Part shown: piece after piece, positions 1-10,400 of the stretch | How the letters are laid out: each line of letters starts with the position of its first letter | Position numbering within the stretch: position 1 is the stretch's first letter | From: Cryptobacteroides sp934698975 | GTDB taxonomy: Bacteria > Bacteroidota > Bacteroidia > Bacteroidales > UBA932 | NCBI GenBank assembly: GCA_934698975.1 | Contig: CAKUVR010000001.1 | Location: forward strand, 186,001-250,000 | Direction of reading: 5' to 3' | DNA length: 64,000 bases | The notes under the pieces: generated by a model | The model's input: only the letters and a program-made list of their open reading frames with translations | What the model was told of the DNA's origin: nothing | The model's database searches: none | Program-made: the position numbers and the translations under genes

Positions 1-407
1 GCTGATGCGGCGAGCCCTGCGAGAGCGTCCGGCTGGATGTCCTTCTCGGCTGAGATCAGCCAGATGTTGACGAACACGGCGAGGTGGAAATCCTCAGGGA
101 ACAGAGGCCTCAGGGCCCTGTCGACAAGGCGTGAGATCAGAATCTCGTAGTCAGAGGCCTTGCCCTCTCTCTTCATGAATCCGCCCGGGAAACGTCCGGC
201 GGAATAGAATTTTTCCTTGTAGTCCACCTGAAGTGGAAGGAAGTCTGTGTCTTCTGCAGCTTCTTTAGCGCATGTGACAGTGGCCAGGAGCATCGTGCCT
301 CCCATCTTGACCACCGCTGAACCGTCTGCCTGCTTGGCAACTTTGCCGGTTTCGATCTCAATCACCCGACCGTCGGATAATTCGATCTTCTTTGTGATGA
401 TGTTCAT
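1..407 (-). CDS. pnp: polyribonucleotide nucleotidyltransferase, N-terminal part (runs off window)
   Basis: The first about 135 codons of PNPase, the phosphorolytic 3'-5' exoribonuclease of mRNA decay. The start is the ATG at 405-407 and the frame stays open to the window edge. The translated part opens MNIITKKIELSDGR and contains the family's conserved stretch YKEKFYSAGRFPGGF followed by SDYEILISRLVDRALRPLFPE, which belongs to the first RNase PH domain. It lies directly downstream of rpsO on the same strand, the classical rpsO-pnp order, with a probable rpsO terminator between them. The rest of the protein (second RNase PH domain, KH and S1 domains) is outside the window. Confidence 0.95.
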   Translation of the reverse strand, partial: MNIITKKIELSDGRVIEIETGKVAKQADGSAVVKMGGTMLLATVTCAKEAAEDTDFLPLQVDYKEKFYSAGRFPGGFMKREGKASDYEILISRLVDRALRPLFPEDFHLAVFVNIWLISAEKDIQPDALAGLAAS

Positions 408-510
408 TTTACTGTTTTTACCGCGTGTCCTCAACAAAATATATCTGAAAACTTATGCGTCATTTTCTTTAACACTAATCGTTTACGGTTCGTAAACAAT
501 AGCCGGATTA

Positions 511-557
511 ATAAAAAAGGGACGGCTGCGTCATTGAGCGCGGCCAATCCCTTTTCT
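511..557 (-). terminator. probable rho-independent terminator after rpsO
   Basis: Read on the minus strand, AAAAGGGA and TCCCTTTT enclose a GC-rich loop, and the second arm ends in a run of T. It sits between the rpsO stop (573) and the pnp start (407), so it may attenuate rpsO-pnp read-through. Confidence 0.6.
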
Positions 558-572
558 GTTCCTATCGCGAAG

Positions 573-848
573 TTATCGACGGAGACCTAGCTCCTTGACG
601 ATCTTTCTGTATCTCTCGATGTCGATCTTCTGGAGGTAGTCCAAAAGCTGACGCCTCTTACCTACGAGACGGAGGAGGGAACGACGGGTGACAACATCCT
701 TCTTGTTCTTCTTCACGTGCTCCGTGAGGTGATTGATACGGTAGGAAAATAAAGCAACTTGACTCTCTGGTGAGCCGGTGTCTGTATTAGACTTCCCGTA
801 CTTAGCGAAAATCTCTTGCTTTTTGTCGGCTTGTAAATACTCTGCCAT
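573..848 (-). CDS. rpsO: 30S ribosomal protein S15
   Basis: 91 codons, close to the usual 88-89 residues of bS15/uS15, a primary 16S rRNA binding protein of the small-subunit platform. Conserved family features are visible: the NTGSPESQVALFSYRI segment with the rRNA-contacting residues, HLTEHVKKNKKD, and SRRSLLRLVGKRRQLL-like helix 3 (here TRRSLLRLVGKRRQLLDYL). It has its own strong Bacteroidetes promoter upstream and precedes pnp. Identification is secure. Confidence 0.98.
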   Translation of the reverse strand: MAEYLQADKKQEIFAKYGKSNTDTGSPESQVALFSYRINHLTEHVKKNKKDVVTRRSLLRLVGKRRQLLDYLQKIDIERYRKIVKELGLRR

Positions 849-913
849 TTTCGCAAAAAATTTTGTTGATGATTAATAAACGTCTTCTTCCCCGCACCAT
901 GCGGAAAAGCGTG

Positions 914-944
914 CAAAGATAGGCATAATTTTCAGATAATCAAA
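914..944 (-). promoter_or_regulatory. Bacteroidetes-type promoter of rpsO
   Basis: On the minus strand a -33 TTTG (complement of 941-944), 19 bases, then a -7 TATCTTTG (complement of 914-921). Both boxes and spacing match the Bacteroidetes primary sigma factor consensus TTTG-N19-TAnnTTTG. It lies 65 bases upstream of the rpsO start. Confidence 0.75.
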
Positions 945-1020
945 ATATTTTCTGAATATTCAAATATTCATTCTACGATCACTTGCATCGCAGGTAAGAC
1001 CGCGCTTCATTACGATGAAA

Positions 1021-1105
1021 TTTGTCCGGTGAAATTGCGATTTCTCCGGACAAAGCTTGAGATATCATCACTTTGTCCGGTGAGAGGCTGTCATCACCGG
1101 ACAAA
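1021..1105. repeat. two tandem hairpins built on TTTGTCCGG / CCGGACAAA
   Basis: First hairpin: TTTGTCCGG (1021-1029) pairs with CCGGACAAA (1046-1054), and inside it GAAAT pairs with ATTTC. Second hairpin: TTTGTCCGGTGA (1072-1083) pairs exactly with TCACCGGACAAA (1094-1105). The two share the outer arm but have different inner stems and loops. There is no T-run, so neither is a standard terminator. They could be a REP-like pair, or processing signals at the 3' end of the kinase transcript. Confidence 0.65.
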
Positions 1106-1236
1106 CATGAAACACGGTCAAAATAATCAGTGCAGCCTATGGTTTAGCGGAGCCCGTTGCTTGACGAAGAGCCCCAGGAGGCGGGATTAGAGGATGGCAT
1201 GGAACTCGGGGCATTTGCGCAAGCGACGCACCATGT

Positions 1237-2121
1237 TTATTCTGTGTATTTCGCCGGGAGAACCGGCATCGCTCCATTCTGGGTGCAGACGAAAGCGGAG
1301 ACCTCAACGGCCTTGCGATGGGCCTCGGCGACAGGAAGGCCTTTCAGGATGCTTGACACGAAAGCGGCCGTGAAGGAATCGCCGGCGCCTACGGTGTCGG
1401 CCACCTCGACTTGAGGAGTCGCCAGAAATGACATATTCCCGGAAGTGAATATGTAGCTTCCGTTCACTCCGCAGGTCAGGATAAGCATCTTCAAGTTGTA
1501 GCGTCCGAACAGAATCCAGCATTTGCTTTGCAGATCCGTCCCTGGACAGCCCAGCATACGGCTGATGGTGATGAGTTCCTCATCGTTTATCTTCAAGACG
1601 TTGCAACGCCTCATGGATTGGTCAAGAATCTCCTTGTTGAAGAAACCCTGACGGAGGTTCACATCGAAGACAATCAGGTTGTCTTCGTCCTGGGGCATGG
1701 CATCGATGAAGCGGTTTATGGTGTCCCGTGACACGACATTCCTCTGAGCCAGAGAACCGAAGCAGACAGCGCATGTGTTGTGCGCAAGTTCCTCCAGTTC
1801 AGGAGTGAAAGGGATGTTGTCCCACGCCACGTTCTCCTTGATGACATATTGCGGAACGCCAACCTGATCGATCTCCACCTGCACTGTTCCTGTGGGATAC
1901 GGCACGACCGCCATGATGTTGCGGAGCCCCTTCTCCTTGAAGTTGTCCAATATCTGAGCGCCCAACGGGTCATCCCCCACAGCACTGACCACGCAACTGT
2001 TCAAGCCGAACTGCGAGACATGGTATGCGAAATTCGCCGGGGCACCCCCGATCTTCTTGCCTTCGGGCAGGACATCCCACAAGGCCTCGCCTATTCCTAC
2101 GATTGATTTATTCTCTTTCAT
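1237..2121 (-). CDS. PfkB-family sugar kinase (fructokinase-like)
   Basis: 294-residue ribokinase/PfkB-fold carbohydrate kinase, probably cytosolic, phosphorylating a sugar such as fructose with ATP. The substrate-binding signature GGAPANFAYH is at residues 25-34, and the family's ATP/anion-hole signature DTVGAGDSF with the catalytic Asp is at 242-250. Length is normal for fructokinases. In Bacteroidetes such genes often sit with sucrose or fructan genes, but here the gene stands alone between rpsO and the restriction operon, so the substrate is not fixed by context. Starts at ATG 2119-2121; the next gene upstream is divergent. Confidence 0.85.
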   Translation of the reverse strand: MKENKSIVGIGEALWDVLPEGKKIGGAPANFAYHVSQFGLNSCVVSAVGDDPLGAQILDNFKEKGLRNIMAVVPYPTGTVQVEIDQVGVPQYVIKENVAWDNIPFTPELEELAHNTCAVCFGSLAQRNVVSRDTINRFIDAMPQDEDNLIVFDVNLRQGFFNKEILDQSMRRCNVLKINDEELITISRMLGCPGTDLQSKCWILFGRYNLKMLILTCGVNGSYIFTSGNMSFLATPQVEVADTVGAGDSFTAAFVSSILKGLPVAEAHRKAVEVSAFVCTQNGAMPVLPAKYTE

Positions 2122-2302
2122 AATGTCGAGTGTTTATGAGTTTGACAATTAACATATTCCGGTATTCTGATAACGAACCACAAGCCGGCGACAGTCCTCA
2201 GGCTCTGCATCCGGAAATGCGGACGTTCAGCCAAAAGTTTGCAAATTTTCATCAAAAATAAGAAAAATCGTATATTTATAGTCTGAACCAACATTCGGAC
2301 AA

Positions 2303-3985
2303 ATGACTGACACTGAACTTAAGAATCTGAAAGATAATCTTTGGCATTCCGCTGACATTCTGCGTGCCGGAGCCCATTTGGCTGCCAACAAATATGGTCA
2401 ACCTATCCTCGGTCTCATCTTTCTCCGCTATGCCGATGTGCTCTTCAAGCAGCACAAGGCAGAGATTGATGAGGAATATAACAAGTATAAAGGCTCCCGG
2501 ATGGAACGGGAATACAAGGACATAGCCGTGGAGAAGTGTGGCTTCTTTCTGCCCGAATGCGCTTATTTCGATTTCATCAATGATGCGCCCGATGATGCCC
2601 ACAAGGCTGTCTTGGTCAAAGAGGCTATGGAGGCTATCGAGAAGGAGAACCCTCGTATGGCTGGCGTGTTGCCTAAGGAGGTGTATGGACAGTTGGTGCC
2701 TGAGGAAGAGCCTGAGCTTTTGAGCCGCATTGTCCGAGTGTTCAAGGATATTCCCGAAAACATAAGCATTGACATATTCGGGCAGATTTATGAATATTTC
2801 CTCGGCAATTTCGCCTTGGCTGAAGGTCAGGGTGGTGGAGCCTTCTATACCCCGGCTTCCGTAGTGCAGTATATGGTGGAAGTGCTTCGACCTGTCACAG
2901 GTGACAAGAAATTTCTTGACCCGGCTTGTGGTTCGGGTGGTATGTTCGTGCAGGCGGCTCGCTACATGCACCGCCACAACGCCACCAACCAAGACATGAT
3001 GAGCTTCCGTTGCTATGGCGTGGAGAAAGAGCCCGACACCGTGAAGTTGGCGAAGATGAACTTGCTGCTCAACAATGTGCGAGGCGAGATAACCGAGGCA
3101 AACTCCTTCTACAGTGACCCTTACAATGCCTTCGGAAAGTTCGACTATGTGATGGCGAATCCTCCTTTCAATGTCGATGAGGTGGTGTTCGACAAGGTTT
3201 GCGATGACACCCGTTTCAACACCTACGGTGTACCTCGCAACAAGACGAAATCCACCAAGAAGGTAAGCGACAAGAAGGAGACAGTTCCGAATGCCAACTA
3301 TCTATGGATAGGATATTTCGCGACTGCTCTGAATGAGACAGGCAAGGCGGCTCTCGTCATGGCGAACTCTGCGAGTGACGCTGGCGGAAGCGAGTTGGAG
3401 ATCCGCAAGAAGATGATACAGGATGGCATCATCTCCCAGATGGTCACACTTCCAAGCAATATGTTCTCCACCGTCACACTTCCTGCCACCCTTTGGTTCT
3501 TCAACAACCAGCGCACAAAGAAAGATGAAATCCTCTTCATCGACGCCCGCAACATCTTTACGCAAGTGGATCGCGCCCACCGCAAGTTCTCTGACGAGCA
3601 AATCAAAAACCTCGGCATCATCACTCGTCTCTACGAGGGAGACAGCGATGCTTTCTGGGAATTGGTGGACGAATATAAAGCTGAAGGCAAGCAAGAAGAG
3701 GTGAATTGGTTGCTCGAAAGATGGCCGGAAGGCAAATATCGAGATGTCATCGGCTTGTGCAAAGTTGCGAAGATAACCGGTGAGGATGGCATAGAGGACA
3801 ATGACTGGAGTCTGAATGCCGGCCGCTATGTGGGAGTGGTGATAGAGGATGACGGAATGACTGCCGAGGAGTTCCGTGCTGAAATGCTGTCGCTTAATGG
3901 CGAGTTCCAGCATCTGAGTGCAGAGGCTGTGGACTTGCAGAAAGAGATCGAGAAGAATATGAAGGATTTGTTTGGGGAGGGATAG
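2303..3985 (+). CDS. hsdM: type I restriction-modification system, DNA methyltransferase subunit M
   Basis: 560 residues. An N-terminal helical HsdM domain (about 5-150) is followed by an N6-adenine methyltransferase domain. The S-adenosylmethionine motif I is DPACGSGGMF (206-215), and the catalytic motif IV NPPF is at 286-289. With HsdS it forms the M2S modification enzyme that protects host sites. It is the first gene of an operon that continues without large gaps through two DUF1016 genes and hsdS to hsdR. Only three bases separate its stop from the next start. The ATG at 2303 follows an AT-rich leader. Confidence 0.95.
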   Translation: MTDTELKNLKDNLWHSADILRAGAHLAANKYGQPILGLIFLRYADVLFKQHKAEIDEEYNKYKGSRMEREYKDIAVEKCGFFLPECAYFDFINDAPDDAHKAVLVKEAMEAIEKENPRMAGVLPKEVYGQLVPEEEPELLSRIVRVFKDIPENISIDIFGQIYEYFLGNFALAEGQGGGAFYTPASVVQYMVEVLRPVTGDKKFLDPACGSGGMFVQAARYMHRHNATNQDMMSFRCYGVEKEPDTVKLAKMNLLLNNVRGEITEANSFYSDPYNAFGKFDYVMANPPFNVDEVVFDKVCDDTRFNTYGVPRNKTKSTKKVSDKKETVPNANYLWIGYFATALNETGKAALVMANSASDAGGSELEIRKKMIQDGIISQMVTLPSNMFSTVTLPATLWFFNNQRTKKDEILFIDARNIFTQVDRAHRKFSDEQIKNLGIITRLYEGDSDAFWELVDEYKAEGKQEEVNWLLERWPEGKYRDVIGLCKVAKITGEDGIEDNDWSLNAGRYVGVVIEDDGMTAEEFRAEMLSLNGEFQHLSAEAVDLQKEIEKNMKDLFGEG

Positions 3986-3988
3986 AAA

Positions 3989-5053
3989 ATGGAAAGTGAG
4001 AAGAAACATTTGATAACCGCGCATTCTGTATTGATAAACGATTTGAGGCAGATTATTGATTCAGCACGGGAACGTGTGGCTGTGACCGTTAATGCTGAGT
4101 TGACTATGATGTACTGGCATATCGGAGAGCGAATCAATCGTGAAATACTTGGTAACCAGAGAGCGGAATATGGAAAACAAATTGTGTCGACGGTGGCGAC
4201 ACTATTACAAAGCCTGTATGGAACGAAAGGATTTGAGCCAAGAAATATAAGGCGGATGATGCAATTCGCTCAAAAAATATCAAGTGAGCAGATTGTGTCG
4301 CAACTTGCGACACAATTGACGTGGTCGCATATAATAGAGGTTCTTCCGATTAAAGATCCTTTGGCAGTAGAATTTTATCTGACAATGTCATCTTCTAATA
4401 GATGGGGAAGAAATCGCCTCCGTAAGGAAATTGACGGAATGCTTTTCGAGCGTACCGCCATCGCTCAAAAGCCAGACGAACTCATAAAGCAAGAACTCGC
4501 AGAGTTGCGAGATGACAACAAGATGTCGCCAGACCTCGTGTTCAAGAGTCCATACTTCTTGGAGTTTACAGGATTGAAAGGTTGTTATAGTGAGAAGAGC
4601 CTTGAGGATAGTCTTGCTGTCCATTTGGAGCAATTCATCTTGGAATTGGGCAATGGCTTTACCTTCGTGGAACGACAGAAACGAATGATAATAGACGGTG
4701 AGGATTTCTATCTTGACTTGCTCTTTTTCCATAGGAAACTACATCGTCTGATAGCGATTGACCTAAAACTTGGTCGCTTTAAGGCGCAGTATAAAGGGCA
4801 GATGGAACTCTATCTCCGTTGGCTCGAAGCTCACGAGACGGTGCCAGGTGAGGAGTCTCCTTTAGGCTTGTTGCTGTGTACGGAAGGAAGCGAGGAGCAG
4901 ATAGAACTCCTTCAACTCGACAAGTCGGGCATCAAGGTGGCGAAGTATATGACCGAATTGCCGTCTCGCGAGGTACTGATGCGGCAAATCAAGAGGTCTT
5001 TGGAAGTGTCAAGAGAGTTGATGGTAGGTAAGAATAATGATGGGGAGGAATGA
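3989..5053 (+). CDS. DUF1016 (YhcG-like) PDDEXK nuclease-domain protein, first copy
   Basis: 354 residues. An N-terminal DUF1016_N region (about 15-170) is followed by a YhcG-type PDDEXK nuclease domain (about 180-340). Candidate metal-binding residues are D243 in GEDFYLDLLF and D258-x-K260 in AIDLKLGRF, followed by QMELYLRWL. These match the D...(D/E)xK pattern, with Asp replacing the usual Glu. DUF1016 genes are known passengers of type I restriction loci; their exact job is unsettled. Here it lies between hsdM and hsdS, three bases after hsdM, and overlaps the next gene by four bases (ATGA), so it is translationally coupled to a paralogue. Confidence 0.88.
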   Translation: MESEKKHLITAHSVLINDLRQIIDSARERVAVTVNAELTMMYWHIGERINREILGNQRAEYGKQIVSTVATLLQSLYGTKGFEPRNIRRMMQFAQKISSEQIVSQLATQLTWSHIIEVLPIKDPLAVEFYLTMSSSNRWGRNRLRKEIDGMLFERTAIAQKPDELIKQELAELRDDNKMSPDLVFKSPYFLEFTGLKGCYSEKSLEDSLAVHLEQFILELGNGFTFVERQKRMIIDGEDFYLDLLFFHRKLHRLIAIDLKLGRFKAQYKGQMELYLRWLEAHETVPGEESPLGLLLCTEGSEEQIELLQLDKSGIKVAKYMTELPSREVLMRQIKRSLEVSRELMVGKNNDGEE

Positions 5054-6117
5054 ATATGGAAAAGGTGTTATGTCAGAGTGGTGGCAGCCTTCTGAAAGAT
5101 GCTCGAAGCATCATCGAACAGGCACGGCAAGAAGCCTACCGTTCGGTCAACATTGCTATGATTCAGCGCAACTGGTTGCTGGGCAAGCGCATCAGCGAGG
5201 AGATCCTGTTGGGAGAAAATCGTGCGGAGTATGGTGGGGAGGTGATAAAGAATCTTTCCAAGGAACTTACCAATTTATATGGAAAAGGCTTCACTAAGAA
5301 TAGTTTGTACAGATTTGTGCAGTTCTATAAGATTTTCCCAACACTGTTGGGAAAATCCGAGTTGTTGACTTGGTCGCATTATATATGGCTTCTCTCAGTA
5401 AATGACACAGCCGCTCGCGAGTGGTATGCCCACGAAGCATTTGTGGAAACTTGGAGTGTGAGGACTTTGCAACGCAACATCGCTTCGCAATATTACTATA
5501 GATTGCTGCAGTCGCAAAACAAGCCGGCTGTGGAGAGTGAGATGAGGAATATCACCGCTCCGATGCAGAACGACAAACTGGAGTTTATCAAGAACCCTGT
5601 CGTGGCGGAGTTCTTAGGGCTTGCTCCGAACGCTGATTTCACAGAATCACAACTGGAAGGCAACATCATTACCCACCTCCAAAAGTTCATTATGGAAATG
5701 GGTAAAGGCTATGCCTTTGTTGCCCGTCAGCAGCATATCCACACGGATATGGGAGATTTCTATATCGACCTGGTGTTCTATAACTATATTCTGAAATGCT
5801 TCTTGCTTGTGGACCTCAAGACTTCTCAGATAACGCATCAGGATGTGGGGCAGATGGATATGTATGTTCGGATGTATGATGAGCTGAAGCGTACGGAAGG
5901 AGACAATCCTACCTTCGGCTTGATTTTGTGCTCCGAGACGAGTGAGGATATGGCCCGCTATTCCATATTGAAGGAAAACAAGCAGTTGTTTCAAGCGAAA
6001 TATCTCACGTTTCTTCCTACCGAGGAGGAACTGCGAACGGAAATAGAACGCCAAAAGGAGATATTCTTGGAACAGCAGAAGGAAAATGGAGTGAGTGAAA
6101 TGTTCGGGGAGGTATAG
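5050..6117 (+). CDS. DUF1016 (YhcG-like) PDDEXK nuclease-domain protein, second copy
   Basis: 355 residues, a diverged paralogue of the gene just upstream. It has the same layout: DUF1016_N-like region (about 10-165), then nuclease domain with D240 in GDFYIDLVF and D255-x-K257 in LLVDLKTSQ, followed by GQMDMYVRMYDE. NRAEYGGEV here aligns with QRAEYGKQI of the first copy. The start at 5050 (or the second ATG at 5056) overlaps the end of the first copy, and hsdS begins three bases after its stop. A tandem, diverged pair inside one type I operon suggests a heteromeric nuclease or two specialised subunits; that is inference. Confidence 0.87.
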   Translation: MNMEKVLCQSGGSLLKDARSIIEQARQEAYRSVNIAMIQRNWLLGKRISEEILLGENRAEYGGEVIKNLSKELTNLYGKGFTKNSLYRFVQFYKIFPTLLGKSELLTWSHYIWLLSVNDTAAREWYAHEAFVETWSVRTLQRNIASQYYYRLLQSQNKPAVESEMRNITAPMQNDKLEFIKNPVVAEFLGLAPNADFTESQLEGNIITHLQKFIMEMGKGYAFVARQQHIHTDMGDFYIDLVFYNYILKCFLLVDLKTSQITHQDVGQMDMYVRMYDELKRTEGDNPTFGLILCSETSEDMARYSILKENKQLFQAKYLTFLPTEEELRTEIERQKEIFLEQQKENGVSEMFGEV

Positions 6118-6120
6118 GGT

Positions 6121-7311
6121 ATGGAATGGATAGTGAAACGTTCCTCGGAACTTTATGTTAGTTCATCCGGCTTGTCAAAGGCATCAGATCAGTTTGGATA
6201 TGGTTTTCCATTCTTGTCTTATAAAGATGTCTTTAATAATTATTATGCCCCAGAAGAGCTAAGTACCTTAGTAAATTCGACGGAGAAAGATAGGCAGACG
6301 TGTTCCGTGAAAAGGGGAGATGTCTTTCTTACAAGAACGAGTGAAACAACGGATGAATTAGGAATGAGTTGTGTAGCACTGAAAGACTATGATAATGCCA
6401 CGTTCAATGGCTTTACTAAACGTCTTCGCCCATTAACAGATGAGATAGTTCCTGAATATGCAGCTTATTTCTTTCGTTCGGCTTATTTCCGTGCCCAATG
6501 CCAGTCATTGGCTTCTCTAATAACAAGAGCAAGTCTCAATGATGGAATGATTTGCCGTTTTAAAATCAAGTTTCCAAAAGAAAAGAAACAGCAAGAAAGA
6601 ATTGGGAAAATTTTGCTGACCTATGATACGCTAATAGAGAACAATACGAAGCGTATCCGTCTTTTGGAGAAAATGGCGGAGAACCTGTATAAGGAATGGT
6701 TCGTCCGTTTCCGCTTCCCAGGACATGAGAAGGTGGAAATAGAGAATGGTCTGCCGAAAGGATGGAAGGTCGAATCTTTGGGAAATTTACTAGATATTCG
6801 TTATGGTAAAGATCATAAAAAGCTTGGTGATGGAGATATTCCGATATACGGTTCAGGAGGAATAATGCGTTATGGGAATACAGCATTGTATGATGGTTCT
6901 TCTGTGTTGATACCCAGGAAAGGATCGCTGAACAATATTATTTATGTCGAAGGTAAATTTTGGACTGTTGACACAATGTTTTATTCTGTTCCCAAGAAAG
7001 ACGATATTTGTTTTTATATGTTTTATGTTCTGTCCTTAGTTGATATGACAGCTTACAACGCTGGCGCAGCATTGCCAAGCATGACAACATCAATACTTAA
7101 TCGGATGAAGGTAGTCCTTCCTGACAGAGATTTGCTAAAGAAGTTTGATGGAATATTGCACGCTTATCATAGGCAAAAGCAGAATCTCCAACATCAGAAC
7201 ACTCTCCTCGCCCACCAGCGGGACCTCCTTCTCCCCCGCCTTATGTCGGGCAAACTTGAAGTCAAACTGCCGAAGCATAAACCTTACTTGAACAAAAGAT
7301 TAAGCTACTGA
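6121..7311 (+). CDS. hsdS: type I restriction-modification system, specificity subunit S
   Basis: 396 residues, full length for HsdS. There are two target recognition domains (about 1-150 and 215-345), each followed by a conserved helical spacer: first KEKKQQERIGKILLTYDTLIENN, second starting LKKFDGILHAYHRQKQ with LLLPRLMSG. It chooses the bipartite DNA target for the M and R subunits. The start is three bases after the second DUF1016 gene. I see no second hsdS fragment, inverted repeat pair or invertase next to it, so there is no sign of phase-variable shuffling here. Confidence 0.93.
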   Translation: MEWIVKRSSELYVSSSGLSKASDQFGYGFPFLSYKDVFNNYYAPEELSTLVNSTEKDRQTCSVKRGDVFLTRTSETTDELGMSCVALKDYDNATFNGFTKRLRPLTDEIVPEYAAYFFRSAYFRAQCQSLASLITRASLNDGMICRFKIKFPKEKKQQERIGKILLTYDTLIENNTKRIRLLEKMAENLYKEWFVRFRFPGHEKVEIENGLPKGWKVESLGNLLDIRYGKDHKKLGDGDIPIYGSGGIMRYGNTALYDGSSVLIPRKGSLNNIIYVEGKFWTVDTMFYSVPKKDDICFYMFYVLSLVDMTAYNAGAALPSMTTSILNRMKVVLPDRDLLKKFDGILHAYHRQKQNLQHQNTLLAHQRDLLLPRLMSGKLEVKLPKHKPYLNKRLSY

Positions 7312-7422
7312 TTGTCAGTTTATAAAATATAAAGCAGATACTTTGGTGTTAAAGCTTAAACCTGAGCTTAAACCAAGATTTTTTTGGAAGCACTGAAAGT
7401 GCAAGAATAGACACAAATAGAT

Positions 7423-10400
7423 ATGAAATCATTCATCAGCGAGGACAGCATAGAAAGGGCGATCTGTAATCGCCTGTCTCTTCGGGAATATGGATGGAAA
7501 AGGATAGAGTGTGATCCGAGTCCGGATGCCATGGACGAAGTGGCGACGACGGGACGTGCCAATTCCTCGGAGTGCATCCTGCCTGAGATATTCATGTCTT
7601 CGCTGAAACGGATCAATCCTCAGATCGGGGAGGATTTGTTGAAGGATGTCGTGCGGGACTTTCGCAGGGACTTCACAGGAACAGACATGATCGACACAAA
7701 CTATCGGTTATACAATCTGATACGCAACGGGGTCAAGGTGAAAGTCAACAGAAACGGCAGGGAAGACTTCGACATAGTAAGGATCATCGACTTCAAAGAA
7801 CCGAAGAACAACAACTTCCATTGCGTCAACCAGATGTGGATCAAGGGACATTTCTGTTACCGCCGCCCTGATGTCCTGCTCTTCGTGAACGGGTTGCCGA
7901 TGGTGTTCATCGAGCTGAAGAACTCCACGGTCAAGATTGAAGAGTCTTTCAACAAGAACCTTGTGTCTTACCGCAAGGATATTCCCAACATCTTCGCGTT
8001 CAATCAGATTTGCGTGCTCAGCAACGGAATGCAGACCAAGCTGGGAGCATGGAGCAGCGGCTATGAGTTCTTCTTCGAATGGCTGCGTGTCAATGACGAG
8101 AAGGAAAAGATTGACAGAGAGGACATTGAAGAGCATGGACTCTCGGTCACGAACCTGATTGACGGTCTGCTGCGCAAGGAGCGGTTGATCGACTATATCG
8201 AAAACTTCATATTCTTCGACAGCAAACGTGTCAAGATCATCGCCAAGAATCATCAGTTCCTCGGTGTCAACAACCTGATGAAGAGCGTGGAAAACCGTGA
8301 GAAACTTGACGGAAAACTTGGCGTGTTCTGGCACACGCAAGGTTCGGGCAAGAGCTATTCGATGGTGATGTTCGTGAGGAAGGTGAAGCGCAAGCTGCAA
8401 GGCAACTTCACATTTCTTGTCATCACCGACCGCGAGGATCTGGATGCACAGATATACAAGACCTTCGTGCGTACCGAGGTCATCGGTGACAAGGAGGAGT
8501 GCCAGCCGAAGGACTCAAGCCAGCTGCGGGACTTCCTGAGGAGTAACAAACCGATGGTCTTCACGCTGATACAAAAGTTCCAGTACGACAAGACCAAGAA
8601 GTACCCGGTCTTGTCCGACCGCGACGACATCTTTGTACTCGTGGACGAGGCGCACCGGACGCAGTACAAGCAGCTTGCCGAAAACATGCACACAGGTCTG
8701 CCGAACGCAGGCTACATCGCCTTCACCGGCACGCCGCTCCTGGGAAGCAAGCGGCTGACTAACCAGTGGTTCGGCGACTATGTGTCTGAATATAATTTCG
8801 CCCAGGCCATCGAGGACGGCAGCACCGTGCCGCTTTTCTACAGCCGACGTGTACCGGAGGTGGGCTTGACCAACGATTGGCTGGACACCGACATCGACCG
8901 GATATGCGAGGACGAAAACCTGAACGACCGGGAGAAGGAACTCTTGGAGAACTCTTCGTCCCGCATCTTGGAGGTTATCAAACGAGAGGAACGGCTTGAC
9001 CGTATTGCCAGAGACATTGCCCATCATTTCCCCCGCCGGGGATTCTTGGGGAAGGGCATGGTGGTAAGTGTGGATAAATACACCGCTGTGAGGATGTACG
9101 ACAAGGTACAAATATATTGGGCGGAAGAGAAGAAGCGGCTTGTGAAGGATCGCAACCAAGCCCAGACTGCGGAGGAGCGGGAGAAAATCAATGCCATGCT
9201 CGACTATATGAACAAGGTGGAGATGGCTGTGGTCATCAGTAAGGAGGACGGTGAGGAAGAGAAGTTTGCCGCCCAAGGTCTTGACATCACACCTCATCGC
9301 AAGAAGATGGAGACGATAACGCCGGACGGAAAGGACATCGAAGACCGTTTCAAGGACAAGGATGACCCGCTGAGCCTGGTATTCGTCTGCGCCATGTGGC
9401 TGACAGGCTTTGACGTGCCGTCGCTTTCCACCCTCTATCTCGACAAACCGATGAAGGGACATACCTTGATGCAAGCCATCGCCCGCGCCAACCGAGTGTT
9501 CCACGGCAAGACCTGCGGCATCATCGTGGACTACGTGAATGTGTTCAAATACATGCAATTGGCCCTTTCTGACTACGCTTCCACAGGCGACAATCAGGAA
9601 TATCCTGCCAAGGACATCGCGCGGTTGCTCGAGAACATCGACCAGACCATTATGGAGTGCGACACATTCCTGCAGTCGCTTGGCATCAAGCTGGCGGACA
9701 TCATCGCCGAGGGCGACACCCTTGACCGTCTCGAAATGTTCCGCAAGGCTTACGACCGTATCTTGGAAAAGGATGAATGGAAAGATCGTTTCAAGGTGCT
9801 GACCAATCTATTGCAGAATCTCTATGATGCGGCCAAGCCTGAAATCTTCGAGCGGGGTTGGCATAATGAGATGTTTCCGCCTCTGGCTTATCTGAACGGA
9901 TTGTTCTGCAATCAGATAGACGATGAGAAACTGCGCCGTGCCAAGCAGCGGATGGCGGAGACCCTGGATCAAAGTGTGACAGCTTGCGACACCAGCGGAG
10001 GAAAGTTGGAGGATCCTGATTGCCGTGATCTTTACCGCATTCAACAAGGTAAGGTCATCGACCTGAGCAGACTGGATGTGGATGCGATCCGTAAAGAAAT
10101 AAAATCCACTCCTTACAAAGCCGTGGAAATAGACAATTTACGTTCATTTGTCGAAAAGACGCTTGAGCAGATGATAGGCAAAAACATCTCAAGAGTGGCC
10201 TTTTCCCAACGTTACAAGAATATAATAGACAAGTACAACGCCGGTGGCAGCGAGAACGAGGATTATTACGAACGGCTTCTGCAACTTATCGAAGACTTGA
10301 AAACGGAGCAGTCACGAGGCTCTGACCTTGGACTGACGGAAGAGGAACTGGAAATCTTTGATTTGCTGTCGGCTAACAGGAAACTCACCAAGGTTGAAGA

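Larger units (their letters stand above)
849..1236. other. 388-bp intergenic region with rpsO promoter and two tandem hairpins
   Basis: Between rpsO and the sugar kinase gene, both on the minus strand. It holds the rpsO promoter (914-944), an AT-rich stretch with GAATATTC words (950-975), and two adjacent dyads sharing TTTGTCCGG (1021-1054 and 1072-1105). No convincing gene is seen; the open frame on the plus strand that enters from here is a shadow of the kinase gene. Confidence 0.7.

Noticed and set aside
1157..1414. Plus-strand frame overlapping the 3' end of the sugar kinase gene
   Set aside because: Shadow of the kinase gene, which has its conserved DTVGAGDS motif in this stretch.
6121..7311. 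Phase-variable hsdS
   Set aside because: Only one full-length hsdS is present, with no silent partial copy, inverted repeats or site-specific recombinase nearby.
8515..9558. Long minus-strand open frame (347 codons) opposite hsdR
   Set aside because: Low-complexity His/Val-rich translation typical of an antisense shadow; the plus-strand frame carries all helicase motifs.
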